Source: Niastella sp. OAS944 (lineage in GTDB: Bacteria > Bacteroidota > Bacteroidia > Chitinophagales > Chitinophagaceae). Taken from it: a DNA stretch of 64,000 nucleotides. The stretch is from NCBI GenBank assembly GCA_024809215.1, contig JANUBW010000012.1:1-64000 (forward strand), read 5' to 3'. Both the position numbers and the translations under genes were made by a program. Each line of letters opens with the position of its first letter. The stretch's first letter is position 1. Shown in pieces: positions 59,219-64,000 of the stretch. The notes under the pieces are model-generated. The model saw only the letters and a program-made list of their open reading frames with translations. It made no database searches and was not told where the DNA came from.

Positions 59219-60016
59219 TTATAATTGAAGAAAATTCAGTGCCAGCGCGTGCACCTGTTCATGATACTGTTGTGGAGTAAAACCGGTAAACTTTCTGAAG
59301 TCCTTTATAAAATGCGCCTGATCAAAATAACCGCTGTCATAAGCAACGGCGGCCAGACTTTGCTTTTCATTCATCCGTTGCATTCTTTTTGCGCTGGCGT
59401 TGAGCCGTACAATTTCAATAAAACGTTTTGGAGTAATACCTACTGTTTGTTTAAATTTCCGTTCAAGCGTTCTTTCTGTTACAAACAACGTTTGCAATAA
59501 CAACTCAACCGTCATTACGCCTTCGTGCTGTACAATATACGTTACGGCCTGTACTATGATGGGATCGGGCCCTTTGCTTTTTACCACCTGTTGCAGCAGG
59601 AAATTATTGAGCAACTGCACCCGTTCATTAACCTGTGTAACACGCAGCAATGCATTCGTTATCTCATGCATTTGGTGTTTTATTATTTCTTCTACAGGAA
59701 AAAAACAATTGAACAGCTCATCGGCCGGAACGCCCCATAAATGATAAGCCCCATAGGGCTGCAGCACAACTACTATCCAATTAACATTACCGGTAAGCGT
59801 AAGATCATGATATGTTTTTATTTGCCCATATAACCAGCAGGAATGAACAGCTGAAGCTTTATCCGAAGCGCTAAAAGCGGCATTACCCAAATTAAAAACA
59901 AGCCCGGTATTACCGTCTGCAAACAGGCGGTGTATGCTACCGGCCGGTTGCAAATCATTCAGCACCAGGTAATGCCTTACAAGGTGCGCTAAAGCAGGAT
60001 GTGGGGGAATTTGCAT
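59219..60016 (-). CDS. AraC-family transcriptional regulator
   Basis: 265 aa. C-terminal AraC DNA-binding domain with two HTHs: TVELLLQTLFVTERTLERKFKQTVGITPKRFIEIVRL and SLAAVAYDSGYFDQAHFIKDFRKFTGFTPQQY, the second fitting the classic AraC signature. The N-terminal part (about 1-140) is a cupin-like sensor (GNTGLVFNLGNAAFS). It is on the same strand and between the pectinase and nitrilase genes; which it controls is open. Ten bp from the GH28 gene. Confidence 0.92.
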   Translation of the reverse strand: MQIPPHPALAHLVRHYLVLNDLQPAGSIHRLFADGNTGLVFNLGNAAFSASDKASAVHSCWLYGQIKTYHDLTLTGNVNWIVVVLQPYGAYHLWGVPADELFNCFFPVEEIIKHQMHEITNALLRVTQVNERVQLLNNFLLQQVVKSKGPDPIIVQAVTYIVQHEGVMTVELLLQTLFVTERTLERKFKQTVGITPKRFIEIVRLNASAKRMQRMNEKQSLAAVAYDSGYFDQAHFIKDFRKFTGFTPQQYHEQVHALALNFLQL

Positions 60017-60025
60017 GCAGCAAAT

Positions 60026-61396
60026 TTAAGGCTTCTCCATAAACCCCTTCACATTCTCATGAATATGCTTTTTCTCCTGCACGGTACCGGTGGTAATTTT
60101 CTTTAGCCATACATTTTCCACCGGCAGCTCCTTTTGCCCCAGTATGCGGGAAACGAATTTCACCTCGCCGGAAGTTATGTTCTTAAGGAAGACGTTCTTT
60201 ATTGGCGTTAATCGCTTTTCGTAAGTAGGCACCAGCGTACGCCATTGATACAACACATCGGTTTCAATACCCAATACACCGAGGTCTATTTTGCCCGATT
60301 TAATATGGTTTGCATAAATATTATTCACGTAACCACCCATTCGCTCGTTGGTCTTTATAAATAACAGGTGATTTAATTTGGCGCCTTCTACCACCGTGCA
60401 GCTGTCGATAAAAACATTTTCAATACCGCCCGACAATTCACTTCCTATTGCTACCAACTGATGACCGTTCTTAACCGTTAAATTTTTGATCACAATATTC
60501 TTTGAAGGCGTTTTCAGGATCCAGCCCTCGGGATTTCTTCCTGATTTTATGGCAATGGCATCATCACCCTGATCGAACACGCAATTCTCAATCAATACCT
60601 GCTGGCTCATTTCAGGGTCTACCCCATCGTTGTTATGGCCATGCGCATATACTTTTATATTTCTGATCACCACATTTTTTGCCAGGTAGGGATGTATGGT
60701 CCAAAAGGGACTGTTGGTGATTGTAACCCCTTCCAGCAAAATATTTTGACTCCGGTTAAACTGAATGAACTGTGGCCGCAGGTGAGCGGTGTCGTTAACC
60801 ATTTGCCTGTCCTTAAGCGGTGCACGGTCCCAGGCCAGGTTGTACAAACGTTTTATACTTTCCATATGCGCACTTGGGCGGGCAAACCATTCTTTCCATA
60901 CATTCATTTGCGCTTTCAATTCACCTTCGCCGGTAATGGCTACATTGGTACATTTATAAGCATATACGAGCGGAGAATAATTCATACACTCCATGCCTTC
61001 CCAGGTTGAATGCACCGCCGGTAAATAATCTGCCGGATCCTCCGAAAACAATAACACCGCGCCTTTATTTAAATGCAGGTTTACATTGCTTTTCAAATGC
61101 ACCTTACCCGTAAGCCATTCCCCTTCGGGAATAACCACTACGCCTCCGCCCGCTTTATTGGCTTTATCAATGGCAGCTGCAATGGCCTCACCTGTTTTTA
61201 CCTTATCGCCGGCAACGGCGCCCAGCTCTGTAATATTTATGCGGATGCATTTACTAAAATCCGGCACTTTGATCTTCACCACGCCAAAGGGCGCATTTAC
61301 TTTTATTTCATTTACTGCAACACAGGGTTTCTTTTCCTGAAATGAAAAGAACATAACAGCACATACAAGCATTAGAGCTATTCCGGTATTCTTCAT
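60026..61396 (-). CDS. GH28 polygalacturonase-family hydrolase, exported
   Basis: 456 aa with a signal peptide-like N-terminus (1-19). The parallel beta-helix holds GH28 motifs in order: NNDGVDPEMSQQ, DQGDDAIAIKSG (catalytic Asp pair), GHQLVAIGSE and FIKTN (usually RIK). The variant NND/GHQ residues place it among Bacteroidetes GH28 enzymes acting on pectin side chains or rhamnogalacturonan. It ends 10 bp from the AraC gene and lies 36 bp before GH115. Together they suggest plant cell-wall sugar-acid degradation. Confidence 0.92.
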   Translation of the reverse strand: MKNTGIALMLVCAVMFFSFQEKKPCVAVNEIKVNAPFGVVKIKVPDFSKCIRINITELGAVAGDKVKTGEAIAAAIDKANKAGGGVVVIPEGEWLTGKVHLKSNVNLHLNKGAVLLFSEDPADYLPAVHSTWEGMECMNYSPLVYAYKCTNVAITGEGELKAQMNVWKEWFARPSAHMESIKRLYNLAWDRAPLKDRQMVNDTAHLRPQFIQFNRSQNILLEGVTITNSPFWTIHPYLAKNVVIRNIKVYAHGHNNDGVDPEMSQQVLIENCVFDQGDDAIAIKSGRNPEGWILKTPSKNIVIKNLTVKNGHQLVAIGSELSGGIENVFIDSCTVVEGAKLNHLLFIKTNERMGGYVNNIYANHIKSGKIDLGVLGIETDVLYQWRTLVPTYEKRLTPIKNVFLKNITSGEVKFVSRILGQKELPVENVWLKKITTGTVQEKKHIHENVKGFMEKP

Positions 61397-61431
61397 TATG
61401 GCAATTTTCTATTTTATTATTTAAAACTATT

Positions 61432-64000
61432 TTACAAATTACCATAACCTGGTTTCAACCCACCCAGGTCTATACGCATCTCTTCAAGCATAACGCCCGG
61501 GTCAACACAATATACTTTTAATTTATGCAGCCCCTTATCGAGATATTGTAATTGAACTTTTCTTTCTGCACGATTACTTAATACATTCCGTTTCCATTCT
61601 TCCCTTCGGCCTTCCGTTTTAAAATCAACCAGGGTTAAAGGGCCATCATCTACCGATACTGCATACCGGTTACTAAAGTTATTATTTACCGGGTGGGTAG
61701 GTACCGAAAGCACGGTCATGGTTGGTGTGGCAGGTGCGAACGTATAAAAATGATACTCCACAAAATGCGCTTCTTTTTTTATTGTTGCCGGGTCGGGCTT
61801 CATGGGTTTATCTCCTATTTTTGGAAGAGATGCGCTCAATACGGCGCTCTTATGCCCCATATCCACATACCTTTTCCACTGAAATGGGCCGGTACTGTCA
61901 CCAATTACCGCATAACGGCTTGCATCAATAGATACGTAACCATAGTTTTCAAGCTTAGTAAGGTTCGATACTTTTGGCCAGGTCAAAGGGCGTACCTGTA
62001 CCAATACTTCTATTTGTTTCTGATTGCCCTTGAAAATAATTTTTCCGGTCAATGGTTTATTTGCCGGCGCTTTGCTCCAGTCGATACTAACACAATTGCT
62101 CAGTTGGTTCATACCAGGTTCTGCGGTTAGCGTACCACTGGTGCGGGTTAGTTTGATCCAGTCATCGGCGGTGGCTGTCCAGTTAACCGCTGCGGTATCA
62201 CATAAAAAGAGATCGATGAAATATTCCTGTAGCCCAATTGTATTAAAAACAGGTAACTGCAATTTGCCGGCCTCACCAATTAATGAAGAATCTTTTGTAA
62301 CAAAACCTTCAGGCGCAATACTCCAGCCATCACTTGCATCAATTGAAATTTCAGGGAGAGCAGGTTCTTTAAAAACCGGCAGATCGCGCGGTTTCATCGA
62401 CATCATATTTTTCCACTTGCCGCCCGCCAGTGTATCATTATAATAGACCGTTTCCTTAACTATACTGTCATATGCCGCCTTTGACATTGCAGCATACTCT
62501 TTGGCGCTTAAGCGGTTTTGTTTTGCATAGAACATAGCTTTATCGCGGTAAAGGAATTTCTTATTCATCCATGAGGCGCATACCACAGGATAATAAGCCA
62601 ATTGATAAAATGCAGCTTCGCCCGGTTTGCCAGCCAGTTTTGTTCTGTGCAATTTCATCTCTTCTTCCAATCGATCGTATTCAAGAATTCGCATGTGGGC
62701 CTCATCGCCGTAATAAAAATGATTGTATTCTGTATTGGTTGTTTGTGTTGTGGGCTCCGTACGGCTCCAGCCCATAAACTCGGGCTTTCTTTCATACATG
62801 GCCCTATAATGCCTCATCAGTGTACTACCAATGGAATTAACTTCTTTAGGATCTTTGGTAATGGTGCGTCTTACAAATTCATCGAGGATGCCCGAAAGAT
62901 ATTGACGAGCTACAGATTCCGGGTCATAAGCCAGGCGAAAGAAATAATCGGTCATGAACTCAAGTGGTTTTATATCGCCCACATTCAGCACCCATATTTT
63001 GCTGGCCCCCATTTTATAAGCCTTCAGCAATTCTTCTTTCATTAATGTTGGTGGTGTGCTACCGATCCAAAGATAATCATGCGGACGCCCCCAGTACGAT
63101 GCATGATAATAAACCCCTGAACCGCCGGAACGTTTTCTTTCCGCGTCATTATTTAACCGGCTTATATAACCGTAGTTATCGTCGGGCCATACCAGGGTAA
63201 TATCATCGGGCACTTTTAAGCCATTGTCATAAATATCCAATACTTCTTTATATGCAGTAAATACCTGCGGAATAGACTTTGCCGGTTTGCCCCGGTATTT
63301 TGAAAGCAGTGCGCGTTGATCTTTCATGATCTGCTCAAGCAAAGGAACAGCTTCATTATTATTTTTTACGCCTTCCATGCCACTGTCGTGCACACCGCGC
63401 ATACCCATTGTATACAGCACATCGTTGGCAGTTGTTTCCTTTACGCGGCTTTCCCAATAATTATATACCTTTTCTTTATTGGTAACATAATTAAAATGCC
63501 CCATGGTCTTTTCATCCCATTCCCCCACATTATTACGCATCATTGGCTCGGCATGGGAAGTACCAATAATGATGGAGTAATCTTCGGCCACTTTTTTATT
63601 CTCAGGATATGAAAAGAATGCTTTTGTACAAGGATGCATGGCGGGCCAAATAAGATTCCCTTTTAACCGCAAGATGAGTTCAAACACTTTTGCATAGGTC
63701 TTTGGACCAATATCGCCGGTTTCGGGTTCAAATGTTTTGGCAGCCCAGGGTTGCAGGCCCCAGTCTTCATCATTGATGAAAATGCCGCGGAATTTTACTT
63801 TGGGCGAGTTAGCATATTGTTCGCCTAATGTAAGGATCAAATTATTTTGCTGCGTTACCGGCGCATCGGCCCACCAGTACCAGGGCGATACACCTAATTT
63901 TTCCGACAAACTAAAAACGCCATAAGCGGTACCACGGGCGTCGCTGCCGGCAATGACCAACAATTTTGAAATACCGGGCTTTGGTTTGTCGATCACCTTA
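61432..64000 (-). CDS. GH115 alpha-glucuronidase, 5' end beyond the window
   Basis: At least 854 residues are present; the frame stays open to the window end, so the N-terminal part with the signal peptide is missing. The GH115 catalytic region is recognisable: GIFINDEDWGLQPWAAKTFEP, LKGNLIWPAMHP, TSHAEPMMRNNVGEWDE, the TMGMRGVHDSGM motif and IWVLNVGDIKPLEFMTDYFFRLAYDPE. The C-terminal half is beta-rich, as in GH115 enzymes with extra domains. It removes (4-O-methyl-)glucuronic acid from xylan. It lies 36 bp upstream of the GH28 gene in transcription order. Confidence 0.93.
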   Translation of the reverse strand, partial: KVIDKPKPGISKLLVIAGSDARGTAYGVFSLSEKLGVSPWYWWADAPVTQQNNLILTLGEQYANSPKVKFRGIFINDEDWGLQPWAAKTFEPETGDIGPKTYAKVFELILRLKGNLIWPAMHPCTKAFFSYPENKKVAEDYSIIIGTSHAEPMMRNNVGEWDEKTMGHFNYVTNKEKVYNYWESRVKETTANDVLYTMGMRGVHDSGMEGVKNNNEAVPLLEQIMKDQRALLSKYRGKPAKSIPQVFTAYKEVLDIYDNGLKVPDDITLVWPDDNYGYISRLNNDAERKRSGGSGVYYHASYWGRPHDYLWIGSTPPTLMKEELLKAYKMGASKIWVLNVGDIKPLEFMTDYFFRLAYDPESVARQYLSGILDEFVRRTITKDPKEVNSIGSTLMRHYRAMYERKPEFMGWSRTEPTTQTTNTEYNHFYYGDEAHMRILEYDRLEEEMKLHRTKLAGKPGEAAFYQLAYYPVVCASWMNKKFLYRDKAMFYAKQNRLSAKEYAAMSKAAYDSIVKETVYYNDTLAGGKWKNMMSMKPRDLPVFKEPALPEISIDASDGWSIAPEGFVTKDSSLIGEAGKLQLPVFNTIGLQEYFIDLFLCDTAAVNWTATADDWIKLTRTSGTLTAEPGMNQLSNCVSIDWSKAPANKPLTGKIIFKGNQKQIEVLVQVRPLTWPKVSNLTKLENYGYVSIDASRYAVIGDSTGPFQWKRYVDMGHKSAVLSASLPKIGDKPMKPDPATIKKEAHFVEYHFYTFAPATPTMTVLSVPTHPVNNNFSNRYAVSVDDGPLTLVDFKTEGRREEWKRNVLSNRAERKVQLQYLDKGLHKLKVYCVDPGVMLEEMRIDLGGLKPGYGNL

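Noticed and set aside
1-64000. CRISPR array or rRNA genes
   Set aside because: No regularly spaced direct repeats with unique spacers and no rRNA-like sequence were seen. The only RNA gene recognised with confidence is tRNA-Ser.

Overview
The window looks like a chromosome segment of a soil or plant-associated Bacteroidetes, most likely Chitinophagaceae (Chitinophaga/Niastella-like). The pointers are a SusC/SusD pair, several glycoside hydrolases with signal peptides, weak Shine-Dalgarno sequences, and promoter-like TTG...TAnnTTTG boxes. The taxonomic call is inference; there is no rRNA gene here.

Region 1 (about 0.2-23 kb) is a catabolic locus. One minus-strand block reads SusC, SusD, GH29 fucosidase, GH20 hexosaminidase, GntP permease, RidA, PfkB-type (KDG-like) kinase and M19 dipeptidase. 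A second minus-strand block reads TonB receptor, Tat-exported RidA, Tat-exported SelA/DgaE-like PLP enzyme, exported amidohydrolase, exported RraA-like protein and a BASS-family transporter. A DeoR/GlpR regulator lies between them on the plus strand. Three copies of a 15-bp inverted repeat (TGCAAA-N3-TTTGCA) lie before SusC/DeoR and before the exported RidA gene, and probably tie the blocks into one regulon. My reading is glycan breakdown plus deacylation and ammonia elimination of an amino-acid or amino-sugar-acid compound in the periplasm, then uptake of the keto acid and phosphorylation.

Region 2 (about 23-25 kb) has an integrase remnant, an SDR oxidoreductase and a Crp/Fnr-type regulator.

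Region 3 (about 25.1-53.15 kb) is an AT-richer integrative mobilizable island bounded by nearly identical 123/124-bp direct repeats. Each repeat ends in the same sequence as the 3' end of the intact tRNA-Ser(UGA) gene at 55.4 kb. A diverged copy of the sequence next to the left repeat recurs at 27.5 kb, and a truncated second integrase lies at 53.3 kb, so the site seems to have collected several elements. The mobility module has an excisionase-like HTH, primase-like protein, MobC-like protein, relaxase, a strong oriT candidate and an intact tyrosine recombinase. No coupling protein or conjugation pore is seen, so it would need a helper. Cargo includes an AAA ATPase with a small partner; a 1032-aa caspase-helicase fusion facing a two-TM protein; a cluster of XRE regulator, OLD-like ATPase/Toprim, PLD plus zinc ribbons, HhH protein and second PLD protein, preceded by a 26-bp perfect palindrome and a highly structured ~140-nt sequence; a DUF1016 PDDEXK nuclease with a 57-aa companion; and a PPP-type phosphatase among lipoproteins.

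Region 4 (53.15-64 kb) runs from a small tRNA-proximal remnant (integrase N-terminus, XRE protein, membrane protein) through tRNA-Ser to ordinary chromosome: lipoprotein, P-loop protein, helical-repeat-like protein, nitrilase-family amidase, AraC regulator, GH28 pectinase and a GH115 alpha-glucuronidase cut by the window edge.

The strongest candidates for undescribed systems are the OLD-PLD-HhH-PLD cluster with its structured leader, the caspase-helicase with its facing membrane protein, and the periplasmic PLP/RidA pathway.
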